From positions 1 to 64,000 of the forward strand of contig NQMI01000094.1 in the NCBI GenBank assembly GCA_002270565.1: DNA of 64,000 nt, written 5' to 3'. The stretch is from Stenocarpella maydis. Lineage: Eukaryota; Ascomycota; Sordariomycetes; Diaporthales; Diaporthaceae. The position numbers and the translations under genes are program-made. This document shows positions 47,246-58,417 of the stretch, piece after piece. Every line of letters begins with the position of its first letter. The first letter of the stretch is position 1. The notes under the pieces are model-generated. The model worked only from the letters and a program-made list of their open reading frames with translations, ran no database searches and was not told the DNA's origin.

Positions 47246-50200
47246 GCTGATAATGGGGCTCCCCAGTTGAGGTCAAGGACGACCGGTTCCAGAGAATAAC
47301 AAGAAGCAACGGCTCGAGGTCTAGATAAGGACCAAGTTCTGGTATACACAAGGCTCAACCCCACACGTGCGAGGCCTGGCTCCTGGGTTCCGTGCTCTGT
47401 GCCCCAGGTTTCCAAGTTTCCTTCCCAGGGGCCTTGATACTACTACACGCTACAGCCCCGCCGGCCTTGCAAGCGTCCTGGTCTGGTCCTGAGACCCCTG
47501 GTCCTAGGCCTCGAGCCTCGACGCCATCTTCCAGCTACGATCCCATCTTGGCTAAATTATTAGTCTCACTCGCAATGCTCTGCCATCTGCACCCTCCACG
47601 GCTGTCAAGCCACCCTCCATCAGGTGACCTAGACTGCCCTAGGTGGGGCGGGGATCTGAGCCAAGGATCCTGAAACTGACGCCAGCAATCGTCGTGATGG
47701 ACGTGCTGTCGTACGGCCGAGGAGGGAGGCCACACGCACGACCGTCAAGGCTTCCCAACTCGCGGCCAGCTTACCGCAGATTCTGAGACGTGTCGCCGGG
47801 TCACACCTCATAGCTCTTCAGGCGGCCAGATTCACAACCTCGCGTGGTACAAAAATATAACCTGATGGCGCTCACATCACAGACACAGGCCTCTGGGTCA
47901 CCCCTAGTCCAGGTCGCTCGCTGCCTGTGGAAGAGTCGATCGCGCCAACCATATTCCGACCACGGCTGCAAGGCTTATGAACTGTCAACACGGCTACATG
48001 TCTCTCTCAGGCCAGGGGTGACCAAGCATCCAGCATTATCTTTGCATCAAGCCCTACTCACCTCACCATGCCCGAGCTACCGACGGCACCGCTTGTTTCA
48101 GCATCGACTCCCAACACCTCCAGTGGACCTTTGCGCTCGTGGCCATGCGAGGTACACAAATCAGTCGTGCACACTCTCGGCCACCCATTCGAGACTCACA
48201 GTGCAACGTCTGACTGCTCTCGGGTGACTCTTGCCTCGGAATGCTTGTCTGTACACCAGAACCGCCGATCCACCATCAGACAAGGTGAGCCACAAGCTAT
48301 CGCTACCGAAGAGCCAGAGGTACCATCCTCGGCCAACAGAGACTGGCTGGGGAACCTCGACCCCATCCATGCCTTCCACAAGCGTAACCCGTCAGGCGAA
48401 CCAGCGCATGCTTCTTGATTCCTTTCGCTCAAAGAATCGGCGACCAACAGTAGCAGCATGTGGTGTCTCAGCACGTCAGGAACATACAGTCTCTGTACTT
48501 GTGGCCAGTGAAGCATGCACGCATCGAGCATGCACATCTGCGGTGCAACTCAATACAACATTCCGAACCGGCATGTCGTCCTACCAAGAGAAAGACAATG
48601 GCCACATGATGCCGGAGCTGGTGATTCCACGCAGGGTCTCCGATCGATATCCCGCCAGCTAGGCAGCCTGCTACCAACACGTCTTGGGAAGAAAGAACGT
48701 TCAAGGCCTTCGAAGCCACCAAGATAAAAGTGACAAGTGATAATAATAACGACGAATCCCAGCCACATTGCCCAACAACGCTGTTTGCCGGGGCAACGCT
48801 CTCCTCACGGCGCATTTCAGCATGTCTTTTCAAAAAGTCTATCCTTTGTGTGTGGCGCAGTTTCTAGCAGATATCGTCCAAGAGGATCGCGATGCTCAAT
48901 GCGGCCTCCTGGGGAAAAGAAGAAGAAGAGAAGAAAAAAAAAAGAATCGGCTGGCTGACAGCCGAGCCCGCGCCAAGGCATAACCACCTATACGACGCGA
49001 GTCTTTGCGAGGTCGATCTCCCCCGGAGCCGATGCCGATCTCCGCTCGAGAGGCATCCGGGTGGTGGCAAACGCTGAGGGACCAACCTCTTGCTGGGACA
49101 TTTAGTTGGAGACAATCCGGTTCATATACGGGCTACATGACAACCCGGACAAAGCTGACATCATGGTGTAGCACTGGCCCGGGGGCCCTTTGGGCAAGTC
49201 TCTCTGACTGCTTTGGGAAAACCCACGAATAACCCCAGTCCCTCGGATCCTAGGCACGATCTGCAAGCCATGGTGATCATGACATGTGAGACACGAATCG
49301 AAGTCTACGTGAGGCATGGGCCCACCAATCATCTAGTCATTAACAGATCACCGGATTCCTATGCAATCTGCCCGTGGCTGCCCTGCTGCCGTTGCTGTTC
49401 TGGACCCCGAATACTGGAATTGTCCTCGCGAGTGCCACCGCCAGGAAACGGCCGGACGACAGATGACAGCGGTACACTACACTAGACGACTGTAGCCGTG
49501 GCGTGGCGATGATCGGAGGGGGGGAGGGGTGCGCGCTATAAAAAGCAGCAGGGGGGCATGTCATCGCCACCTCTGCCGTCAGCCTGCCAGCCTGCCAGCC
49601 TGCCACCCTGCCAGCCTGCCAGCCTGCCACCCTGCCAGCCTGCCACCCTGCCAGCCTGCCACCCTGCCACCCAGCCCAGCTGCCCAGCCAGCCAGCCCGC
49701 GCCTGCAAGCGCACCAGTGTGGCTGTGAGAGCTGACAGCTAGCATTTGACAACGTACTACCAGACTATGTCCCCGGAGCCCGAGCTGCTGGCTTCGCGGA
49801 TCTGCCGAAAGCCGCGGCACTAGTTATAGCAGGTCGGGAGCAGGCCAGACTATTCCTCGCTGCTCTTTCGGAGAAGCTCAGCAATGCACACATCGCACAC
49901 AGACGAATTGCTGCGTTAGGCGCCTAGTTCCATCCATCCTATCCACCAAGTGCAGCAGTAGATGGAGACAAGTGGAATCGCGTTGTGCCGCCGGGCGCCT
50001 CGACTAGCTCTCGAGGACCAACAGGGCAGCAGGGGCAGCAGCCCGATATCCAGCATCACAATGCAGCGACGACGAGACTACTCCACCATCGCTACAAGCC
50101 CCTGGGTTATTTCTGCACAGACAGCACGGCCTTCCGCGCTGGACTCTCCGATGTGCATCCATTCCTGAATAGGACCGCCAGTCGACGCGATACACAATTG

Positions 50201-50722
50201 AGGGCTCTTGGACAATCCAGGCAATCGCATCATCTACACTACGATAGGTATAGTAGGCATCGTGGGCACTACTACACTACGGCCCCCAGGTCCAGGAGAC
50301 CCTTTTGGACCCCTGCGCCATCAACGGCAGCCCTGTGCGAGTGGTGCGTATGTGTGCCTGGCCCTCGATGCATATATTGTATGCACTGATCCCTGCTGAT
50401 GCGCCCATCGCGGATCCCACCCTGTCCTCGCCGCCACTCTTTTTAATCCTCACTGCCTCGCCCGCTCTGCAAGCCTGCCAGCCTGCCAGCCCTGCGTACT
50501 TGTTGGACCTATTCTACCGTTTTCCCACCTTCGCTTGTCCATTTTTGTCTCTTCTTCTATTTCCCTCTCAATCTTTGACAGACCCTTCTCAAGTTGCCGT
50601 CTCGATTCTCGAATCTTTCGCCGAGGCCGGTTCTGCTCACACTCACTCACCTGGGATCCAATCCCCAGCCACCAGTATATTCCTCGATGCCCCGGCAACG
50701 CAGGTAAACAAACCTGTGCAAG
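47246..50722. other. 3.5-kb divergent intergenic region
   Basis: This lies between the starts of the channel gene (-) and the Mid2-like gene (+). No gene is recognised; open frames are short and on both strands. It contains an A-rich purine tract (about 48914-48947) and the 8-bp tandem repeat at about 49575-49672. A TATAAA lies at about 49535. The last 300 bases are CT-rich, as expected of a leader of the downstream gene. Confidence 0.5.
49575..49672. repeat. 8-bp tandem repeat (CCTGCCAG / CCTGCCAC units)
   Basis: About twelve units of CCTGCC followed by AG or AC, in an alternating higher-order pattern, then decaying into CCAG-type repeats. It is non-coding. Confidence 0.85.
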
Positions 50723-52174
50723 ATGCTCCAAGACTTCTTCGTCAGGCTGCCCAAGCCAACGGCGACACTCATCCTCTCTAGCCTCTTCGGGGCAACCTCT
50801 GCACATATCCCTCGCCAGGCACCAACGACAGTTCCGCATCGGCCGTTAAATGTCGTCGCCTACCCGCCGATCGCTGCACCTACGTCACCACCAGTCGATC
50901 TGCCCACGTTAAGCGAGCTCCTGAGGAGGCAGGAAACCAACACGATATGCGGCTACATAGGGGGTGATGCAGACCTGCCCGCAACCTGCTCGGCAGGGTC
51001 ACACTGTGTACTAGACGCAGAACATGGCGCTGTGGGATGTTGTCCGAACGGGGAAGGGACGTGCAGCTCGGGCGTGTTCACGGGCTGTGTCGACCCAAAT
51101 AGTGGGCCTCAGACCGAGGTAAACCCATATGTGTTCACCTGTACGGGCAGCAACGTCTGCTACAAGAACACGTACGAGGGAGGGTACTCGCAATTCGGGT
51201 GCGGCACAGCAAGCGACCTGGCAACGGTTGTCTCAGCTGGCGCAGCTGGGGCGGCCGCCCCTGTCACACTGCCAAGCGAACGCATCAGCTTCACGCAGAG
51301 CCCGAGCAGCCTCGCAACGCCAACCGACCTCGGGTCGGCCACCCGGAGCGACTCGTCATCGACTGGGCGCGCCACTGACACATCCAGCTCATGCCTCACC
51401 ACCATAACAATACCAACCCCCACGAGCAGCAGCGGCCCGACCTCCTCAAGCTCGCAGTCATCATCGTCATCAGACAGCACGCCGGCCAGCACCGCAGCAC
51501 CAGCTGCAAGTGGAGACGGCGGTGGTGGTGTGAGCCGCACGGGGGCCATCGTGGGAGGCACCATCTCAGGGGTGGCCGTGCTCGCGGGCCTTGTTGCCAT
51601 CGGCATCTACCTCTGGCGGAGACGAGCCGCAGGGAACACGCGCAGGGGCCCAGGCCCGAGACCGGGCGACACGCAGTACGTCAGCCCCATGTCGGGTGCG
51701 GCATTCGCGCCGGTCGGCGGGGGCAGCCCGAGCCCGAGCGGAGCGGCGAGCGTGCGTGGCAAGCCCATCACTCACGTCACGGGAGGTCCCAACTCGCGCA
51801 ATACGGTGTGGCAGACGGGCGGGATTGGCGATGATCAGTACCAGTACCCGGTCCAGAACACAGCGGCGGGGACGGGCGGCACGGCGGCGTATCACGGGGC
51901 GTACGCGAGGCCGCCCCCCGACGGCGGCGATGGCGAGGACGAGATCCCGCTGCGGTATGGGTCTCCGGAGATTGATGACTTCTCGCGGGGCTTCCAGGAC
52001 GCCCTGAGCCGCATCGGGGAGGAGGATGAGGAGGACCTCGAGTCGCACGTCAACGGCAGCGGCATGCCCGGGACGAACAATGGCGGCGGGGGCCCCGGGG
52101 GCACCGGAGACCTGGGCGAGAGGCCCGTGTGGCTCCAGTCGCGGCGCCAGTCGCGGAACCAGTTCTGGACATGA
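50723..52174 (+). CDS. Mid2-like single-pass cell-surface protein
   Basis: Putative plasma-membrane wall sensor or adhesin of 483 residues in one exon. An N-terminal signal sequence (hydrophobic ATLILSSLFGATSA at about 14-27) is followed by a Cys-rich ectodomain at about 75-160 with at least ten cysteines (ICGYIGG, CSAGSHCVL, VGCCPNGEGTC, CTGSNVCYK). A Ser/Thr-rich, presumably O-glycosylated stalk runs from about 180 to 270. One transmembrane helix (AIVGGTISGVAVLAGLVAIG, ending IYL) lies at about 277-299, with a WRRRRA-type stop-transfer sequence after it. The cytoplasmic tail is Gly/Pro-rich and acidic. This layout matches fungal Mid2-like proteins, but the ectodomain is not WSC. The specific ligand or pathway is unknown. 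Confidence 0.8.
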   Translation: MLQDFFVRLPKPTATLILSSLFGATSAHIPRQAPTTVPHRPLNVVAYPPIAAPTSPPVDLPTLSELLRRQETNTICGYIGGDADLPATCSAGSHCVLDAEHGAVGCCPNGEGTCSSGVFTGCVDPNSGPQTEVNPYVFTCTGSNVCYKNTYEGGYSQFGCGTASDLATVVSAGAAGAAAPVTLPSERISFTQSPSSLATPTDLGSATRSDSSSTGRATDTSSSCLTTITIPTPTSSSGPTSSSSQSSSSSDSTPASTAAPAASGDGGGGVSRTGAIVGGTISGVAVLAGLVAIGIYLWRRRAAGNTRRGPGPRPGDTQYVSPMSGAAFAPVGGGSPSPSGAASVRGKPITHVTGGPNSRNTVWQTGGIGDDQYQYPVQNTAAGTGGTAAYHGAYARPPPDGGDGEDEIPLRYGSPEIDDFSRGFQDALSRIGEEDEEDLESHVNGSGMPGTNNGGGGPGGTGDLGERPVWLQSRRQSRNQFWT

Positions 52175-53039
52175 GAAACACGAGAAAAGACGCCTGGACT
52201 ATTGTCATGAGACGGTGGTTATGGGTTGTGCCCGTGTCAAGGGCCGTGGGGGGGTTTGCGACCTCGATAATACGCGAATTCTATAGACGACATGAGCGAT
52301 GTTCTCACGAAACTACGGCGCCATACCTAAGGTCGAGGACTAATGAATGCATATAGGCCTCGAACGGAAGATGCATATTCTAAGCCAAGCTTGGGTTCTC
52401 CCGCAACGCGAGCAGTCGTTGAGCGAAGCGTGATTGACTGAATGACTCTTGGTTCTCGAGGTGTTGTGACAGACGGGTGGGCCAAAATCTTTCCACGGGA
52501 TATTTATTGCGGACGGCCGAGAAAAAGGCCAACGAGGAAGCGAGCGATGCCCGTCGAAGGTTGGTAGGCTAACAACCAAGACAGCAAGACTGTGAGGCGG
52601 GACGGCCGAACGATGGCATATGTCCTGACGTCAGAAGGCCAGAGTGGTTACACCGTCGCCTCCAGGCGGCAAGCTCTGCCCCTCCTTGCCCTGGCCGTAG
52701 CGGGGCAGCCGTCGAGCTTGACCGGCCCTCCCCTTGTCATTGATTCTTGCATCATGACGGACCAAAGCCTCGGTCCACTGCTCTCTGGGGGCTCCAGCCG
52801 ATCGGGGCTTACAAATGGTACGGTCTTTCCTATCGCCCATAGGAGAAGCCATCTATGCTGGCTGTTGTATAAGAAGGCTCGGGCCCAAGATGGACATGTG
52901 AAGAAGCTGGTAGACACACACAGACATACAGGCCATCATCAATTGATTTACAATTCAACCTCGACCAATCCTCCAATCTAGCTCAACCATAAACATCACA
53001 CCACTTGTTGTCGCAACTCGTCCTCTTCAATACGCGGCC
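52175..53039. other. Intergenic region between the Mid2-like and glyoxalase genes
   Basis: Both flanking genes are on the plus strand, so this holds the 3' UTR of the first and the promoter of the second. No other gene is seen. Confidence 0.5.
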
Positions 53040-53495
53040 ATGGCTCCCAAGATTCTCGTCGTCCTCACCTCCCACAACCAGCTGGGAACCACTGGCAAGC
53101 CTACCGGATGGGTATGATATTTCCGCCCCCCCCCCCCCCCAAAAAAAAAGGACCTGTGCTAACAAGACATAATCCGCAGTACCTTGTAAGCTGCCCACAT
53201 GCTGTTGAAAACAACCCGGCTGTCTGGTCGGGACCCATCAGTCAACTGACCCTCCCACCTTCCAGCCTGAGCTTGCGCACCCCTACGATATCTTCGTGAA
53301 GTTCGGCGTCGAGCTGGAGTTCGCGTCCCCCAAGGGCGGCGTCGCTCCCCTCGACCCCGGCAGCGTCGAGATGTTCAAGAAGGACGAGAGCTCCGTCAAC
53401 TTCCTCAACAACCACAAGAACCTCTGGGAGAACACCAAGCCCCTCTCCCAGTTCGCCGACGCGGCCGCCAAGTTCGACGCCGTCTTCTGTGCGTA

Positions 53496-53537
<42 letters not shown>

Positions 53538-53977
53538 ACAGCCCCAAAGAAGAGTCTGACAAAAAACCCCCCCCCCCACCCACAGACCCCGGAGGCCACG
53601 GCCCAATGTTCGACCTGGCCACCGACGCGACGTCGCAGAAGCTCATCGCCGACTTCGCCTCCAAGGGCAAGGTCGTCGCCGCGGTGTGCCACGGCCCGGC
53701 CGCGTTCGTCAACGTCAAGCTGGCCGACGGCACGCACCTGCTCAAGGACAGGGAGGTCACCGGCTTCAGCAACGCCGAGGAGGACCAGGTGCAGCTGAGC
53801 AGCTACATGCCCTTCATGCTGGAGACGGAGCTCGACAAGGTGTCTGGCGGCAAGTACGTCAAGGCCGCCGAGCCCTGGGGGGAGAAGGTCGCCGTTGCGG
53901 GCAACGTCATCACGGGGCAGAACCCGGCATCGGCGCATGCCATTGGCGAGGCTGTCATCAAGGCTCTCAAGGCCTAG
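53040..53977 (+). CDS. DJ-1/PfpI-family glutathione-independent glyoxalase (Hsp31-like)
   Basis: Predicted methylglyoxalase/chaperone of the Hsp31-GLX3 type, 230 residues, cytosolic. Exons 53040-53111, 53180-53185, 53266-53488 and 53586-53977; all phases close. The second exon is only six bases (TACCTT, residues Tyr25-Leu26). It rebuilds the conserved TGWYLPELAHPY, which holds the active-site Glu28. The nucleophile Cys135 sits in the elbow AAVCHGPAAF and is followed by its His. FYPGGHGPMFDL is rebuilt across the third intron, and GQNPASAHAIGEAVIKAL closes the fold. Intron 1 contains adjoining poly-C and poly-A runs, and intron 3 contains a TC microsatellite and a C run, so intron lengths may vary between strains. 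Skipping the microexon would keep the frame but delete Tyr-Leu. Confidence 0.93.
53504..53535. repeat. (TC)n microsatellite in intron 3 of the glyoxalase gene
   Basis: A TC run of about 15 units between the donor and a C-rich tract. It probably works as an extended polypyrimidine tract. Confidence 0.9.
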
Positions 53978-54633
53978 AGGGGTTTGCTCGCCCGGGTCTT
54001 TGGGTATCAAATGTAGTAAATATAATTCGCCAGAGCAGTGCTCGGAGGATCCATGGTCTGCAGTGTGGGTACCGCGTTCATATCCTGGAGATCCTGACGG
54101 AGCTTCTAATAGCAGTTCACCCACCTCGACTACCTGCCTGTCAGCAATCACAGGCGTAACTTTGGGAGAGCAGACGGGATCCCGTATATCGTATATAATT
54201 GTGTCCACTTCGTATGTGCCAGTTCCAAGGGTTTGAGAGTTTATATTGCCAATCCGAGACACCCAACCGGTGAGACTGGGCAGGGCCAATCCCACGTGCT
54301 TCTCCGGGGTGCGCTGTCTGAGGTGAGTCTCGGACCACGCGCTCACGAGTCCTGGATTATTGTAGGCTTTGGATGCACCAACAGACCCAGCCAGTCCCGG
54401 GTGATGTGAAGTAAGCTCGGATATGTGTATAGCATGTACGTATCATTTATAAGTGCTCGAGGCTGTCTGGCCTCAGTCTACGAGACTCACCATGTTCTAT
54501 TCACATGCGATTCTACGTGACAAACTATCTCTCACGAATACCACAAACTGAACCTCATCAAAAGTGCGCCGCCCTAGATTCAAAAAGGAAACCCCCCCCC
54601 CAGGCGAGACGCGTAAAGGGGGGGGGGGAAGGC
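53978..54633. other. Convergent 3' intergenic region
   Basis: This lies between the glyoxalase gene (+) and the R3H-associated gene (-). A C run (about 54591-54601) and a G run (about 54619-54628) lie about 20 bases apart and form an inverted repeat just beyond the stop codon of the minus-strand gene. Confidence 0.5.
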
Positions 54634-55890
54634 TCAGAAAAGCTCCCAAAGCGGACGAGGGAGCGCAGTGCGTATCTTGAGGTCGACGTCTCGCACGCCG
54701 ACATAGACACACCTCCGCCCCGGGCTCCCCACGGTGACAGACCGCGATACGAGCCCGTAGTAGCCCGAGATGGAGTGCGCAAGCCACCTCTTGAACGCGC
54801 TGCTCCCGTCGTCGTCCTCGGGCGACGAGTGGAACACCATGCCGCGGTCGACGGCCGTCCCGTCGTGCACCTCGCGGTGCGCCGACTTCCAGGCGGGCGG
54901 GGCATCCCGGGGCCCCGCCGCCGCCTTCTTGCGCCCCACAAAGACAACCTCGTCGTCCGACTCGTCCGACTCGTCCTCGGCCACGGGCGCCTCGCCCGCG
55001 ACGCGGTGCTGCTCGGCCAGGAACTCGCGCACCGGCTCCTCGAGCGCGCGGAGCCAGCCCTTGACGCCGGGGGTGCGCTTGACCGTGTCTCGGAGCTCAC
55101 GGGGCACCCTGCCCGCCGTGTTGCCCGCCCGGCTGTTGTTGTTCTTCTTGTTGTCGCTGCGCGCCGCCGCCACCTCGCTGAGCCCGCGGTCCCAGAACCC
55201 CGCGACGTGGTAGGGGACGTGATGTACCGGGTAGACGGGCCGCGGCTCCCAGTCCCGCGGCTCTGGGGGCTCGACGTTGGGCACGTCGGTCAGGCGCTTC
55301 ATGTCGTAGCGCCTGCGCTGCCGGGAGCCCTCCTTGCCCTTTAGGAGGAGCTCGCGGCGGCGGAGGGAGTCGCGGCGCGGCGGGGGCCGGCGTGGCGGGG
55401 TGACGGCGTCTATTGTGGCGTGCTTCCCATCGGCTGCGGCGATGATCACTCGCGCGGTGGTGGTTGTCGCTTTGGGGTTGTTGGCGTGCTCATCGAGGGG
55501 GATGGCGAGGGGCCTCCCTGTCGTGCCGACCGCGGCCGGTGAGACGCTTAGGGCCTCGAGGGCCGAGATGGTCCACGCTTCGATGTCAACTGCGCCGGAG
55601 GCCGCGGAAGCAGGCTGCTGCTGATGCTGCTGATGCGACGAGGCATTCTGGTCCAGCATCAAGAGTCAGCTTTTAAAGAACCAAGGGAGAAGCTTCATTC
55701 AAAGACAACGCGGAATGGACCACAGTGTGGCCATGGCTTTCGAGACATGGGCTCCAGGGAGGAGATTGTTATTCCTAAACAGTTTAAAAATATATATAAA
55801 AAAAAAAAGGCTCCAGAAGCTGACCTGCGGATGGGCGGCGGGCTGCGAGTGCAACGCGGGGGGCGGAGGAACGGCACTGTAGATGGCCAT
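54634..55890 (-). CDS. R3H-associated-domain protein
   Basis: A 359-residue protein in two exons, 55890-55825 and 55647-54634. The first exon encodes MAIYSAVPPPPALHSQPAAH, a start typical of this fungal family. It is joined in phase 0 to NASSHQQHQQQ and then VDIEAWTISALEALSV. The R3H-associated N-terminal module is at about 110-165 (RRRELLLKGKEGSRQRRRYD, then PVYPVHHVPYHVAGFWD). The C terminus (FKRWLAHSISGYYGLVSRSV) resembles a degenerate R3H-type helix pair. Nucleic-acid binding is likely from the family, but the role is unknown. The single intron (55648-55824) is introner-like copy C, homologous to two introns of the channel gene 8-11 kb away. The gene is very GC-rich, which leaves long antisense frames open. 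Confidence 0.85.
55648..55824 (-). repeat. Introner-like intron, copy C (in the R3H-associated gene)
   Basis: A 177-bp phase-0 intron with donor GTCAGC, branch GCTGAC and acceptor GACCAG. It shares with copy A the blocks CAATCTCC, TGGAGCC, AAGCCATGGCCAC, TGTGG, ATTCC and AGCTGACTCTTGATGC. A poly-T/TA tract lies between the donor and the shared core, where copy A has its TTTA repeats. The TTCTGGAGCC just after the donor repeats part of the core. Confidence 0.88.
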
Positions 55891-57263
55891 CTGGGAGGTG
55901 TTGAAAGGTGTTGAGAATGGCAACTTCGACTTCAAGATTTGAGGAGTCTCGGGTCGTAGGAAGATGGCCCTGATCTTTGTGTGCAGACTGACACAAGTGA
56001 CACAATGCGATGGACCGGGTCAGGCCTATAGAAGAGCAGCGCACAGGCAGCCAGTTTCCGTCAGAAGGGAAGGAAAGAGAACAATGTTCGAATAATTCGA
56101 GCCCGCCAGGGACGGTCGGCGACGAGTTGGTGGTTCCAGACCAGCGCTCAATGACACATGCCGGAGTACTTCATGGTGGGCAGTAGTGTAGCCTACGTCG
56201 ACCCCAGTCACTCGCCCAGGCGAGATAAGGGATGCCACCCATATCAGGCCAATCGGAGCGATTGCAGGGGCCATGCACGCCCGCATGCGAAGTTGCGCAG
56301 CGGTTCAGGGGCTACTAGTGCATGTACACTACTCCGTAGTGTATAAGCCTCTTTGGGTTCGGCCCTTGAGCTGGCCACCACGAACAACCTCAAGCCACCA
56401 GGCTCAGTTAGCAACCTACCCGCGTCTTTTGGCAACGTTAAGAGACACGTGTCGGCTGGAAACCCTCTTCTCTGTCACGATGGTATTTCACATGGATCAA
56501 TCCTTGTATATCTTTGTGAGGAACTGCATGTAGGCTCCATCTGGCCTGACTGTCGGCTTCGTACACAGGCGGCTTACGCTATTGTAGTCCTCGATGTGGA
56601 GAAGGGTAGGCATATGAACCTGATATAAATGGAAACTGCCCACCCAGGCCGGCAAGGCGAAACACCCAAGACACTCAGGCCCAATGTCACAGACAAGATA
56701 CAAGCACAAGTTATGAGAGGTACATGTTGTAAGGTGCTCAAGCTGTCCATGCCGGCTGAGACTTCTTGAGAGGACACCCTCGGGCCTTCATGCGGTCTAA
56801 AGGGCATACTGGCCATTGATCCTCTCGTACTTGAAAGGTGAGAGCTTCTCACCATTCCTGGGTACAGGTTGGCGTATAGAATGTTGCTAAACTTTGTAAA
56901 CGGGTCTGCGGACCGCCTATCTACTATGACAAGCTGTATACCTGTCCTGGTTCCCAGAGGGCTCAGGGGCTAAAGGATACCCGACCCTGAGAGCCTGAAC
57001 AACCATGCGGCAAATCGCCGATGGACCATGGCATACGAACCAACACCCCTGGTTCAGATTTGACATGCTCGTCCAAGTTCAGAACAGATCGCCATGTGGT
57101 GTAGTAGGCACGGGCGCCGACTGCTACTTGGGCTTCAAATCACATTGCTATGACGGCATGGCTTGATTGCTCGGCGGAATCTTGAAGACTCCAACATGTT
57201 GTGTGTATAAAAAGATCTGTTGGAAGTGAAGCGAATAGTGGTTTTGTGTTTTCCAGCACCGTG
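55891..57263. other. Intergenic region between the R3H-associated and PQ-loop genes
   Basis: Both flanking genes are on the minus strand. This therefore holds the promoter of the R3H-associated gene and the 3' UTR of the PQ-loop gene. No further gene is recognised. Confidence 0.5.
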
Positions 57264-58417
57264 CTAAGACCTGCCACTTCCAATGCCTCCTGGTTTGAGC
57301 AGTGGCTGCCTCTCGGCCGCAGCCTCGCACTCTTGACGATCAATGATGTCGCCCAGCTGGTCGTTGGAGGTGGCATACTGCTCTGGGTGCCCCGAGTACG
57401 TAGTCGCGGTATTCTCGTCCAGGCCGTTAGCATATACGCGAGAATGCGAGCGACGGAAGCCGGGCCTTGCCGTGCTTTCATCCGACCCCTCGGAGAAGAT
57501 GTAGTACAATGCCATGCAAAGCAGGATTCCTTGCATGATTGCAGTTAATAGGAATATTCCCCACGTGCTCCAGCCGGCCCAGCCCAGCCTCGCAGCAAGA
57601 CTCGCAGCAAAAAGAAGACCGCCCGGGGTCTGAATGCACATCATGGGGATGCTCAAGCTCCCGACATGCTTCAAGTGGTATGTCATTGTGATCTGTGGGA
57701 TGTACTGAATAGCGGCGAGGCCAGCTGCGAGGACTCCATTGAATACAGCCCAGCTCTTGAGATACGAGGGCAGGGCGAGGGCGAAGATGGCGGTCAGAAC
57801 TATAGTGAGCAGGATGTGGACGAGGACGACAGTAGCGACCATGACGGCAGTCTGCCAGTTGGGCTCCTCCTCGGCATCTTCAAGCTCCTCCTGAGGGATG
57901 CTGGCATCGCTGTAACGGAAGAAGACCAGAAAGAGTACGAATCTGGGTCTTGGGGTCAATAGGAAGCGAGTGTGGCATGGTGACTGGCGCTACTGACATG
58001 AAGGCGAAGCAGAGCCACTGCACGCCTAGCTGCACGATACCCAAGACACCGGCCACACACTGGAAGGTCTCGAGCTCTTTGCAGCACCCGGCGTCCTGAA
58101 TGCTCTGGGGCAGTGTGAGGATGTTGGCGAAACCTGCGGTTGCCGAGGTGGTCCCAAGCAGGACAAAGTAGGGTGAGATGCCCTCCGAAGTGCCTCGGGA
58201 GATGATGCGATAGTGCTGCGGGAGATAAGAGATCAAGAGACCGACGACGATTATGCTAGACCTAGTTAACGACTGCGTCCGGGTTGAGATTAAGGTGTTA
58301 CAAGGTTCTGATGGTGGTAGGGGGCTTGGTGGACGTAGGTAGCACGTACATGGAAACCACAAGGTTCACGAAGTCCGGGTCACGGAGACCTTGACACTGA
58401 TCCTCGGGCGGCTCCAT
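57264..58417 (-). CDS. PQ-loop repeat membrane protein
   Basis: Seven-helix membrane protein of the PQ-loop family, 334 residues. It is a likely vacuolar or endomembrane transporter, though the substrate cannot be told from sequence. Exons 58417-58350, 58255-57998 and 57942-57264; the two small introns have GTACGT and GTCAGT donors. The first PQ motif is GLLISYLPQHYRII at about 28-41 and the second is AAIQYIPQITMTYHLKHVGS at about 190, each at the end of a helix as in the family. A charged linker (EELEDAEEEPNW) separates the two halves. The C-terminal tail is hydrophilic and holds a dileucine-like ERQPLL motif, often seen in vacuole- or lysosome-targeted proteins. The divergent WD40 gene starts about 1 kb away. 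Confidence 0.9.

Noticed and set aside
54505..55344. A 279-codon open frame on the plus strand
   Set aside because: It is antisense to the GC-rich R3H-associated gene, Arg/Pro/Val-rich without motifs, and a composition artefact.
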